Assembly: GCA_963777665.1 (NCBI GenBank)
Contig: CAVZRJ010000002.1
Location: 26,865 to 90,864 of the forward strand
Source: Bog-756 sp963777665
Lineage (GTDB): Bacteria; Actinomycetota; Acidimicrobiia; Acidimicrobiales; RAAP-2
Direction of reading: 5' to 3'
Length of the DNA stretch: 64,000 nucleotides
Shown here: one piece after another, positions 45,155 through 52,989 of the stretch
Layout of the letters: every line of letters begins with the position of its first letter
Position numbering within the stretch: position 1 is the stretch's first letter
Notes under the pieces: generated by a model
The model's database searches: none
What the model was told of the DNA's origin: nothing
What the model saw: only the letters and a program-made list of their open reading frames with translations
Translations under genes and position numbers: made by a program

Positions 45155-46219
45155 ATGCCACTCGTCGTCGTTGCTCCGGACAAGTTCCGCGGCACGGCCA
45201 CAGCCGCGGACGCGGCCAGGGCCATGGCCCTCGCAGCCACCACCCTCGGGTGGGAGGCGGTGTCCTTTCCGCTCTCGGACGGTGGCGAAGGCTTGCTGGA
45301 GGCCTGTGCGCCGGGATGCCCGGAGGTGCACACCATCACGGTCAGCGGCCCGGACGGACGGCCGGTCGAGGCGGAGTGGTGCAGCGGCCCGGGACTGGCC
45401 GTGGTCGAGTCGGCCCGCGCCTCGGGACTGACCCTTGCCGGAGGCCGGGAGGGCAACGACGCGCTGACTGCCACTTCGCGGGGGACCGGGGAGCTCCTCG
45501 TGGCAGCGGCCCGGGCGGTCGGGCCCGGTGGGACCGTGGTGCTCGGTCTCGGGGGCTCGGCCACCACGGACGGAGGCTCCGGCGCCCTGGCGGCGGTCGA
45601 GGAGGCCGGTGGGCTCGGCGGGGTCACGCTGGTCGGCGCCTGTGATGTCGATGTGGCGTTCGTGGACGCCGCCCCGCTCTTCGCCCCCCAGAAGGGAGCC
45701 TCGCCCGACGACGTGACCGTGCTGACCGAGCGGCTCGAGAGACTCGCTCGCGAGTACGTGGTCCGCTATGGAGTCGACGTCCGGGACATCTCCGGCGCCG
45801 GTGCCGCCGGCGGCCTCGGCGGCGCAGTGGCCGTGCTCGGTGGGGAGCTGCGCTCCGGTTACGACCTGGTGGCGGGGATCGTCGGGCTCCGGTCGGCGCT
45901 GGCCTCGGCTGACCGGGTGATCACCGGGGAGGGAGGACTCGACGGACCCTCGTTCCGGGGCAAGGTGGTCGGTGGGGTGGTGACCGACGCGCGGGCAACC
46001 GGGACGCCGACCCTCATCGTGGCCGGCCGGGTCGCCCCGGGTGCGACCGTGATCGCCGAGGCCGCCGGCGCGGACGTGGTGTCTCTGACCGAGCGGTTCG
46101 GTCGTGCGCGGGCGACCGCGGAGACCACGGACCGCATCATTGAGGTGACGGGTGACTGGCTCGGCCCGGCTGGCCGGGGCGTGCAGCCGGGCCCGGCGGC
46201 GCCGGAAGTGTCCTGCTAG
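45155..46219 (+). CDS. Glycerate kinase
   Basis: A 354-residue glycerate kinase of the GarK/GlxK type, which phosphorylates D-glycerate (to 2-phosphoglycerate in this family). It begins VVVAPDKFRGTATA and has LSDGGEGLLE, GTVVLGLGGSATTDGG, ISGAGAAGGLGG and the DRVITGEGGLDGPSF nucleotide site. ATG 45155 lies downstream of a TACAAT box at 45093. The stop is only a few bases before the cobalamin riboswitch, so the next operon starts there. Confidence 0.92.
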   Translation: MPLVVVAPDKFRGTATAADAARAMALAATTLGWEAVSFPLSDGGEGLLEACAPGCPEVHTITVSGPDGRPVEAEWCSGPGLAVVESARASGLTLAGGREGNDALTATSRGTGELLVAAARAVGPGGTVVLGLGGSATTDGGSGALAAVEEAGGLGGVTLVGACDVDVAFVDAAPLFAPQKGASPDDVTVLTERLERLAREYVVRYGVDVRDISGAGAAGGLGGAVAVLGGELRSGYDLVAGIVGLRSALASADRVITGEGGLDGPSFRGKVVGGVVTDARATGTPTLIVAGRVAPGATVIAEAAGADVVSLTERFGRARATAETTDRIIEVTGDWLGPAGRGVQPGPAAPEVSC

Positions 46220-46221
46220 GG

Positions 46222-46345
46222 TCGGCCACCACAACATGGAGCTGTAGGTCGGGGAAGCCGGTCGAAGTCCGGCGCTGGTCCGCAACCGTAGGTGGAGTGC
46301 CCGCAGTCGCTGCGGGTGCCCACGAGTCGGGATACCGGCCCGCTG
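46222..46345 (+). ncRNA. Cobalamin riboswitch
   Basis: A classic B12 aptamer. GGGGAAGCCGGTCGAAGTCC starts the core, GCGCTGGTCCGCAACCGTAGG follows, and the B12-box-like GAGTCGGGATACCGGCC ends it (46326-46342). A G/C stem-loop (CCCGCAG...CTGCGGG) sits in the variable arm. Bases 46326-46332 (GTCGGGA) are complementary to 46356-46362 (TCCCGAC), offering an alternative helix for a switch. The ATG of the surface protein is about 105 bases downstream. It lies immediately upstream of an ECF transport operon, so B12 should repress it. Confidence 0.93.
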
Positions 46346-46449
46346 CTCGGTTGAGTCCCGACCGTCGAGAACAGCGGCGAGGGCTCGGTCATCGGGGAGC
46401 GCTGCCCTACCGATGCTGCCGGGTCGTTGCCCGGAAGCGAGTGGCTCCC

Positions 46450-47463
46450 ATGCCGACCAGCCGCACCAGGTCACCCGCCTGGCGCCGATCGTGGCGCCGG
46501 CTGGTGACGGGCTCGCTGTGCATCGCGGGGGCGTCCGCGGCCCTGGCTCTGGCCGGCCCGTTCGCCCTCAGGCCGTTTGCCGATGTTGCCGGGGCCGCGA
46601 CCGAGGTGAGCGTGGCCTTCGTGCTCGACTTCGGTGGAGACCGGGGTCAGGTCGTGGGCTGTGCCCACGTGCCCGCGTCGGACAGCCGGTACGACGCACT
46701 GACGGCGTTCACCCAGCAGGAGCACGTCGCGGCACCCACCTACAACGCGACCGGACTGCTCTGTTCGATTGGGGGCATTCCGGTCAGCGGGTGCGGACAG
46801 CCGGTCGGGAACCGCTACATCTACTGGTCCTACTTCACCGGTCCGACGACGACGGACGGAACCGGCCCTTGGAAGTACGCGAGCACCGGCGCGTTCGCCC
46901 CGGTCGGTGCGTGCATGCCTTCCGGCGGGACACGCGTCAACTGCGACGTCGAGGGCTGGCGGTTCCAGGACCCGGGTACCGGCCTCCCGAACGATCCGCC
47001 TCCGAGGACGGCTGCCGACTACGCAGCCATCTGCCCGTCGACCGTGACCACGACGACCGCCCCGACGACGACAGCACCGACGCCCGCAGCACCGACGTCC
47101 CCAGCGGGTTGGCCATCCGCCGGAGTGGCCCCGTCTGCCGCGACGGGACCGGACGGCACGCCACCGGCCACTGCCCCGACGTCCGGATCCGGGGTCATCA
47201 CGACGGCGCCGCCGACCAGGTCCCCTCCGGGTCGTGCAACCCCGGCCGGTGCAACTCCGACGGTCACCGACCGGTCGTCGACGACCACGTCATCGCCCCG
47301 GTCAGTCGCCGGCGGCCATGCCGAGGCCCTCGGGTCGACGCCCGCCGCGGCCCATCCGTCCGGGGGCTCCGGCTCCATCCCGCTCCTCGTCGGCGGGGTG
47401 CTGGTCGTCGCCCTGATGATCGCGTCGGTGCTCCGATGGCGGAAGCGACCCCGCATGCCATGA
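46450..47463 (+). CDS. Surface-anchored protein with transcobalamin-like (DUF4430) domain
   Basis: A 337-residue exported protein. An N-terminal signal sequence covers about residues 1-50. A globular part (about 52-175) has YIYWSYFTG, WKYASTGAF and CDVEGWRF, the pattern of the DUF4430/transcobalamin C-terminal domain, with six Cys (71, 105, 115, 155, 165, 195). A Thr/Pro/Ala-rich linker (about 198-305) spans the wall. A C-terminal helix (about 310-328) with a basic tail anchors it. It is the first gene after the cobalamin riboswitch and overlaps ecfT (ATGA). I infer extracellular cobalamin capture. Confidence 0.8.
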   Translation: MPTSRTRSPAWRRSWRRLVTGSLCIAGASAALALAGPFALRPFADVAGAATEVSVAFVLDFGGDRGQVVGCAHVPASDSRYDALTAFTQQEHVAAPTYNATGLLCSIGGIPVSGCGQPVGNRYIYWSYFTGPTTTDGTGPWKYASTGAFAPVGACMPSGGTRVNCDVEGWRFQDPGTGLPNDPPPRTAADYAAICPSTVTTTTAPTTTAPTPAAPTSPAGWPSAGVAPSAATGPDGTPPATAPTSGSGVITTAPPTRSPPGRATPAGATPTVTDRSSTTTSSPRSVAGGHAEALGSTPAAAHPSGGSGSIPLLVGGVLVVALMIASVLRWRKRPRMP

Positions 47464-48650
47464 ACCGACCCGCGCCGCGGTGGACACCGCTCAGCACTTC
47501 CGGTCGTCGCGGCCTGCACCCCGCCGCCTGGTGGCTGTGGGCCGCCTGCCTTGCCGGTGCCGCCTCCCGGACGACCAACCCGATCCTCCTCCTGCTCATC
47601 GCAGCGGTGGCCGCGTTCGTGGTCTCCGCCCGGCGCACTACGGCACCCTGGTCGCGTTCGATCGTGGTGTTCATGCGGCTGGGGTTGGTAGTGATCGCGA
47701 TCCGGGTAGCTCTCCAGATCATCTTCGGCAACCGCGTTCCAGGGCACGTGCTCTTCACGCTGCCCCACGTCCCACTGCCGTCGTGGGCCGAAGGGGTCAG
47801 CGTCGGCGGTCCGGTCACCGCCGAGTCCATCCTCCAGGCTGCCGTCCAAGGGCTGCGACTGGCCGTGGTCCTGGTCTGCTTCGGCGCGGCCAACTCACTG
47901 GCCAGTCCCTACCGGCTCCTCCGTTGTCTCCCCGCGGTGCTCTACGAGGCAGGGGTGGCCATCACCGTCTCGCTGGCCTTCGCTCCCGAGCTGGTCCTGG
48001 CCATCGCCGGGGTGCGCGATGCGCGACGCCTCCGTGGGCGCCCGATCCGGGGTCTGGCCGGCCTCCGCGGCCTGGCTGTCCCCGTCCTCGAGAGCGCACT
48101 CGACCGGTCGCTCCAGCTGGCCTCGTCGATGGACGCCCGCGGGTACGGCCGCCGGGTCGCGGTCGCGCGCCGCACCCGGCGCCTGGCGACCGGAGGCATC
48201 GCCGGGGGACTGCTGCTGATCGTCATCGGGGTCTACGGTGTCCTCGACGCCGGCTCACTGCCGGCCGGCGGTGCCCCGTTCCTAGTCGTCGGCGCGGTCC
48301 TCACCGGCGCCGGGTTGGCGGCCGGTGGCCGGCGGATCAACCGGACCCGCTACCGGCCCGACCCCTGGCGCACGCCCGAGTGGCTGGTGACCGGGTCCGG
48401 ACTGGTCGCACTCGGCGGGCTGGTGGCCGCCGCCCTCCTCGGGGACCCCGGTCTCCAGCTCCAGCTCTACCCCCTGAGCGCTCCGGGCCTCCCCCTCGTG
48501 GCGGTGGCGGGGATCCTGGTCGGGCTCGTGCCGGCGGTCGTGGCTCCGGTCGAACGGTCGTCTGCAGCGGGTGGTGCCCGTACGGCCCGCCCGCCCCGGG
48601 CCGACCGCGGGGCCGAGGGCGCAGCCACGCTCCCGGGGAGCGCGGCGTGA
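47460..48650 (+). CDS. ECF transporter transmembrane (EcfT) component
   Basis: A 396-residue membrane protein of the CbiQ/EcfT family that couples the ATPases to the substrate-binding S unit. Helices cluster at 25-70, 120-160, 245-290 and 305-370. The two Ala-Arg-Gly coupling motifs appear as VRDARRLRG and SMDARGYGRR. LVCFGAANSLASPYRLLRCLP is family-like too. The ATG at 47460 overlaps the surface-protein stop (ATGA), and its own stop overlaps the ATPase start (GTGA). It is longer than usual (about 260 residues), with an extra C-terminal membrane region of about 130 residues. Confidence 0.9.
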   Translation: MNRPAPRWTPLSTSGRRGLHPAAWWLWAACLAGAASRTTNPILLLLIAAVAAFVVSARRTTAPWSRSIVVFMRLGLVVIAIRVALQIIFGNRVPGHVLFTLPHVPLPSWAEGVSVGGPVTAESILQAAVQGLRLAVVLVCFGAANSLASPYRLLRCLPAVLYEAGVAITVSLAFAPELVLAIAGVRDARRLRGRPIRGLAGLRGLAVPVLESALDRSLQLASSMDARGYGRRVAVARRTRRLATGGIAGGLLLIVIGVYGVLDAGSLPAGGAPFLVVGAVLTGAGLAAGGRRINRTRYRPDPWRTPEWLVTGSGLVALGGLVAAALLGDPGLQLQLYPLSAPGLPLVAVAGILVGLVPAVVAPVERSSAAGGARTARPPRADRGAEGAATLPGSAA

Positions 48651-50272
48651 TCCGGTGCGCACAGGTGACCTTCACCTACGACGGCGCCGACCGTCCGACC
48701 CTGTCGGGTGTCGACCTGGCCGTCGGTGAGGGTGAGCTCTGCGCGGTGGTCGGCCCGACCGGGTCCGGCAAGACCACCTTGCTCCGCGCCGTGAACGGCC
48801 TCGTCCCGTACTTCACCGGTGGTCGACTCTCGGGCGAGGTGCGGGTGGCGGGACGGTCGACCCGCGACTTCCCACCGAGGGAGCTCGCCGACGTGGTCGG
48901 GATGGTCGGGCAGAACCCGGCCGCCACCTTCGTGACCGACGTGGTCGAGGATGAGTTGGCCTACACCATGGAGAACCTCGGGCTCGAGGCGGCGGTCATG
49001 CGCCGGCGGGTCGAGGACACCCTGGACCTCCTCGGTCTGCACGAGTTGCGCGACCGACCGCTGCGCACCCTGTCGGGGGGCCAGCAGCAGCGGGTGGCCA
49101 TCGGAGCCGTGCTCACCGCCTCGCCCCGCGTCCTGGTCCTCGACGAGCCGACTTCGGCACTCGACCCGGCCGCGGCCGAAGAGGTGCTCGCCTCGTTGAC
49201 CCGGCTCGTCCACGATCTCGGTATGACGGTGCTGCTCGCCGAGCACCGCCTCGAGCGGGTCCTCCCCTTTGCCGACTCGGTGGTGCTGGTTCCGGGAGGT
49301 GGTCTGCCCGTCGTCGTGGGTGCCGCCGCCGACGTGATGGTCGACTCGCCGGTGGCCCCGCCCCTGGTCGAGCTCGGCCGTCTGGCGGGCTGGCGACCCC
49401 TTCCCCTCTCGGTGCGTGACGCGCGCCGGATGGTCGGGCCACTCCGCCGCCGCCTCGAGGGCGTGGTCCCGCCCGCCCAGCCACCCGCACCCCTGGACGG
49501 CACCCACTTGGCCGGACTGACCCGGGTGTCGGTCCGGTACGACGGGGTGCTCGCGCTCGACGCGGTCGATCTCGACATCAGCCGTGGCGAGGTGGTCGCG
49601 GTCATGGGCCGCAACGGATCAGGCAAGTCCACGTTGCTCGCCCAGCTGGCCGGGGTGCGCGCGCCCAGTTCGGGGTCGGTCACCGTGGACGGGGCAGGCC
49701 CGGCGACGCTGTCCCCGCGCGCGCTGGTCGCCCGGGTCGGACTGGTCCCACAGGATGCGGGCGCGCTCCTCTACGGCGAGACGGTGGCGGGGGAGTGCGT
49801 GGGCGCCGACCATGACACCGGGTTGCCCGACGGGACAACGGCCGCCGTGCTCGAGCGCATCCTTCCCGGCATGCCTCGGGACCGCCATCCCCGTGACCTG
49901 TCCGAGGGACAGCGTCTGTCCCTCGCTCTCGCCATCGTGCTGGCCCCGGCGCCCCCGCTGGTGCTGCTCGACGAGCCGACCCGTGGGCTCGACTATCCGG
50001 GAAAGGCGAGGCTCGTCCGGCTGCTCGCCGATCTAGCTGCGGACGGGCACGCGGTGATCGTGGCCACCCACGACGTGGAGCTGGTGGCCCAGGTGGCCAC
50101 GCGGGCGGTGGTGCTGGCCGAAGGCGAGGTAGTGGCCGACGGGGTGGCCCGCGACGTGGTCTGCCACTCCCCGGTCTTCGCGCCCCAGGTGGCGAAGGTG
50201 CTGGCCCCCGATCCATGGCTCACCGTCGACGAAGTCCGAGCAGGTCTCGATCGGGCGTGCTGCCGTGGCTGA
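48647..50272 (+). CDS. Fused double ATPase of an ECF transporter (EcfA-EcfA')
   Basis: A 541-residue protein with two ABC ATPase domains. The first has Walker A GPTGSGKTT (36-44), signature LSGGQQQR and Walker B VLVLDEPTSALD. The second has GRNGSGKST, a degenerate signature LSEGQRLS and LVLLDEPTRGLD. Its switch His is in ATHD; the first has AEHR. Two-domain ATPases of this kind occur in single-substrate ECF transporters. The GTG start at 48647 overlaps the ecfT stop as GTGA. It powers vitamin import with the neighbours. Confidence 0.92.
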   Translation: MIRCAQVTFTYDGADRPTLSGVDLAVGEGELCAVVGPTGSGKTTLLRAVNGLVPYFTGGRLSGEVRVAGRSTRDFPPRELADVVGMVGQNPAATFVTDVVEDELAYTMENLGLEAAVMRRRVEDTLDLLGLHELRDRPLRTLSGGQQQRVAIGAVLTASPRVLVLDEPTSALDPAAAEEVLASLTRLVHDLGMTVLLAEHRLERVLPFADSVVLVPGGGLPVVVGAAADVMVDSPVAPPLVELGRLAGWRPLPLSVRDARRMVGPLRRRLEGVVPPAQPPAPLDGTHLAGLTRVSVRYDGVLALDAVDLDISRGEVVAVMGRNGSGKSTLLAQLAGVRAPSSGSVTVDGAGPATLSPRALVARVGLVPQDAGALLYGETVAGECVGADHDTGLPDGTTAAVLERILPGMPRDRHPRDLSEGQRLSLALAIVLAPAPPLVLLDEPTRGLDYPGKARLVRLLADLAADGHAVIVATHDVELVAQVATRAVVLAEGEVVADGVARDVVCHSPVFAPQVAKVLAPDPWLTVDEVRAGLDRACCRG

Positions 50273-51092
50273 GCGGGCGCGGGTCACCGTGGTCCGGCTC
50301 CGGCCTCGGGCAGCTGTCCTCCTTGCGGTGACCTCGCTGGTCGGGGTGGCCGCATTCGGCTGGCCCCTGTTCCTCCAGGCCAGCGCCTCTTCGAACCAGG
50401 CCCACGCGGGGGACGCCCCCTGGCTCTTCGTGGCGATTCTGCCGCTCCTGCTGGCGGTCGTGCTGAGCGAGCTGTCCGAGGGGTCGCTCGACGCCAAGGC
50501 CATCGCCCTGTTGGGGATCCTGGCCGCGTGCGGCGCGGCTCTCCGGGTGCCGAGCCCTGGAGTTGCCGGGTTCGAGCCAGTGTTCTTCCTGCTCATTCCT
50601 GCCGGACGCGTGCTCGGACGGGGGTTCGGATTCGTCCTCGGTGCGCTGACCATCGCCGTTTCGGCACTTATCACCGGTGGGGTCGGCCCCTGGATGCCGT
50701 TCCAGATGTTCGGCGCGGCCTGGCTGGGCTTCGGCGCCGGCTGCCTCCCGCCCGCCCGGGGGCGCGCCGAGCTCTGGGTGTTGGCCGCCTATGCGACCGT
50801 CGCCGGCATCGCCTACGGTGCCCTCCTCAACCTCTGGTTCTGGCCGTTCGGGGCTGGGACCTCGACCAGCTTCTCGTTCGTGCCGGGAGCCGGGTTCGCC
50901 CACAACCTCCACAGCTTCCTGCTCTTCGACCTCACCACCTCGCTCGGCTTCGACATCCCGAGGGCGGTGACCAACGCGGTGCTCGTGCTCGTGCTCGGCC
51001 GACCGGTGCTCTCCGCGCTCCGGCGTGCCACCCGACGGGCCGCCTTCGACGTGCCGGTCGTCCACGACGGACCGATGGACCTGGTCACCTGA
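50265..51092 (+). CDS. ECF transporter S (substrate-binding) component, probable cobalamin
   Basis: A 275-residue membrane protein with about six helices. It shows the ECF S-component style sequence GRVLGRGFGFVLGALTIAVSALITGGVGPWMPFQMFGAAWLGFGAG, followed by LNLWFWPFG. It overlaps the ATPase gene by 8 bases (start GTG 50265). Position in a cobalamin-riboswitch operon suggests cobalamin or a precursor as the ligand, like CblT or CbrT proteins; this is inference from regulation and not from residues. Confidence 0.8.
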   Translation: MAERARVTVVRLRPRAAVLLAVTSLVGVAAFGWPLFLQASASSNQAHAGDAPWLFVAILPLLLAVVLSELSEGSLDAKAIALLGILAACGAALRVPSPGVAGFEPVFFLLIPAGRVLGRGFGFVLGALTIAVSALITGGVGPWMPFQMFGAAWLGFGAGCLPPARGRAELWVLAAYATVAGIAYGALLNLWFWPFGAGTSTSFSFVPGAGFAHNLHSFLLFDLTTSLGFDIPRAVTNAVLVLVLGRPVLSALRRATRRAAFDVPVVHDGPMDLVT

Positions 51093-51202
51093 CGGGCCCC
51101 GCGCTGCTTCAGAGATGAGTTGTCGGTCTCTCCGGATTTCAGCAGGTCACGAGAGACCTTGGTCCTGCCCCTCGCCCAAGACGGCTCTTCGGTGCTAAGG
51201 GC

Positions 51203-51456
51203 TCACCGATCGTCTGATTGCGCAATCGTGTAGTTCCAGTCGCCATGGAACTTGTGGAGCGTCAACGGCACCGCGGCCAGATCGGCGGCGCTGACTTTGG
51301 TGCCGGTCTCGTAGTAGTTGAGGTCTTCCTCGGCCCGGATCTTGAGTCCCTTGGTCGTCGTGGTGTTCGAGATCAGCTCGACGATGGTTCGATACGAGAC
51401 AAGAGGACGGCCGCGCCAGTTCATCGAGATGAAGCTGAACATGCGGTGCTCGATCT
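51203..51456 (-). pseudogene. ISAzo13-family transposase, C-terminal part
   Basis: This encodes IEHRMFSFISMNWRGRP, VELISNTTTTKGLKIRAE and HGDWNYTI, the conserved end of ISAzo13 transposases. It is separated from the N-terminal part by the IS110-family insertion but remains in the same frame. Confidence 0.85.
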
Positions 51457-51549
51457 GGGGTGAAATGCGTAAGTTGCGGGCCGAGTGTGGGCGCGCACAA
51501 GCGGGTCGGGGCAGAGCCCCGACACTGCAACGATGAGAGAGGTCTGTGC

Positions 51550-52776
51550 CTATGCAGCGATCGTGACGGTGAATCCGAGGTCTTCGAGTTGAGCGACGAG
51601 ACGCCGGGATTGGCGCGCAGGGTCATGGCGTCGCTGGAAGTAGTCGTCGCCGAGATCTGCGAATACCTCGCCGGTGCTCAGTAGGTGCCAGATGAGATCG
51701 ATGAGGCTGTGGGCGACGGCCACTGCCGCTTTGTTCGGGCCACGGCGACGCGCGATCTGACGATATTGGGCGCCAAAGTAGCTGCCCTTGGTTCGTGCTG
51801 CAGCCCTTGCTGCTTGGATAAGAGCGCGCCGGAGCCACTGATTGCCCTGGGTGGTTCCGACCCGTCGACGTTTGCCAGCCGACTCGTGGTTGCCGGGGCA
51901 GAGACCAGCCCAGGAGGCCAAATCACCGGGAGTTGGGAACCGTCCCATGTCCGCACCAGTTTCAGCGACAATCACGTCGATGGTGGATCGCTCGAAGCCG
52001 GGAACAGGAAGAAGCAGGTTGTACACCGGTTCGAACGATGCCGTGCGGGTGTTGATCTCCGACGTGAGAGTAGCGATCGTCTCGTCGAGAAAGTCGAGAT
52101 GACTGAGGATGCGCCCAGCTGCGACCGCGTGGTGAGCCCCAAAGTGACCGGTGAGAGCATCGGTGAGCTCCGAGATCTTTGGTCGCATCTTGCCCTTGGC
52201 CAATTCAGCCAGGACAGCGCCATCGTTCTCGCCGGCTATGAGCCCTTCGATCATCGCCCTCCCCGATTGGGTAAGCACCTTCGATGCCACCGAGGTCAGC
52301 TTGATCCCTGCATCTTGGAGCACCTTCTCGAGTCGCTGGATCTCGGACACTCTGGCGTCGATCTGGGTCTTGCGATACCGGGTCAGTTCGCGCAACTCGC
52401 GGATCGGTGGAGGCGGCACGAAGTTCGGACGGACCATGCCATGAGCGGCTACATCCGCCAACCATTCGGCATCTGAGAGATCCGTCTTGCGGCCAGGCAC
52501 CTTCTTGACATGGGCCGCGTTGCACAGCCACAGCTCGAAGTGGTCCTCCAACGCATAGAACACCGGCTTCCAGTACACGCCGGTGGCCTCCATGGCCACC
52601 AGCTGGACGCCTCGATCAGCAAGCCAACGGGCAAGGACTTCTAAGCCCGCGGTCGTAGTCGCGAAGCGGTCCTTCTCGCGGACAACGCCGCCTCTTGGGC
52701 CAAGTTGACGGAAGCAGGCCGTGACGCTGTCACGGTGCACGTCCAGTCCGGCCACTTGGTCATGGATCTGTTCCAC
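51550..52776 (-). CDS. IS110-family transposase (DEDD recombinase)
   Basis: A 408-residue RuvC-like plus Tnp20-type recombinase. The N-terminal GLDVHRDSVTAC holds the first Asp, VAMEATGVYWKP the Glu and TDLSDAEWLADV the later Asp pair. The C-terminal Tnp20 domain has LLPVPGFERSTIDVIVAETG and GLCPGNHESAGKRR, where the conserved Ser in HESAG is the expected catalytic Ser. The start is GTG 52776. Members of this family are guided by a bridge RNA from the element's noncoding end. Confidence 0.93.
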   Translation of the reverse strand: MEQIHDQVAGLDVHRDSVTACFRQLGPRGGVVREKDRFATTTAGLEVLARWLADRGVQLVAMEATGVYWKPVFYALEDHFELWLCNAAHVKKVPGRKTDLSDAEWLADVAAHGMVRPNFVPPPPIRELRELTRYRKTQIDARVSEIQRLEKVLQDAGIKLTSVASKVLTQSGRAMIEGLIAGENDGAVLAELAKGKMRPKISELTDALTGHFGAHHAVAAGRILSHLDFLDETIATLTSEINTRTASFEPVYNLLLPVPGFERSTIDVIVAETGADMGRFPTPGDLASWAGLCPGNHESAGKRRRVGTTQGNQWLRRALIQAARAAARTKGSYFGAQYRQIARRRGPNKAAVAVAHSLIDLIWHLLSTGEVFADLGDDYFQRRHDPARQSRRLVAQLEDLGFTVTIAA

Positions 52777-52989
52777 TGGTTTCCTCCTCCACTTGAGTCA
52801 TTGGTGACCCGCCAGGGAGGGACCTTGGTAAGAACCGAATCTGGGGTTCGTGCTCGCGGCGACAATCCCAGGTCCCGCGGCCCTGCACCAGACTTGTTGC
52901 GGACTCTTTAGCGTTCCAGTATCGAGACGGTGACCGCGCCTGGCGAGCCACCAACAGCATTTCATTGCTCCGGGGTGGGCGCCTCGGTC
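52777..52989 (-). other. IS110 upstream noncoding end, candidate bridge-RNA locus
   Basis: 213 bases upstream of the transposase start (continuing for 8 bases at 54523-54530 after the IS256 is removed) contain no ORF of interest. In IS110-group elements this end encodes the structured bridge RNA. The inner IS256 sits only 8 bases from the element boundary, so the outermost bases are separated from the rest. I have not folded it. Confidence 0.5.
52981..52989. repeat. 9-bp target duplication of IS256 copy 2 (partner 54514-54522)
   Basis: GCCTCGGTC directly flanks both ends of the 52990-54513 element. Confidence 0.88.
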
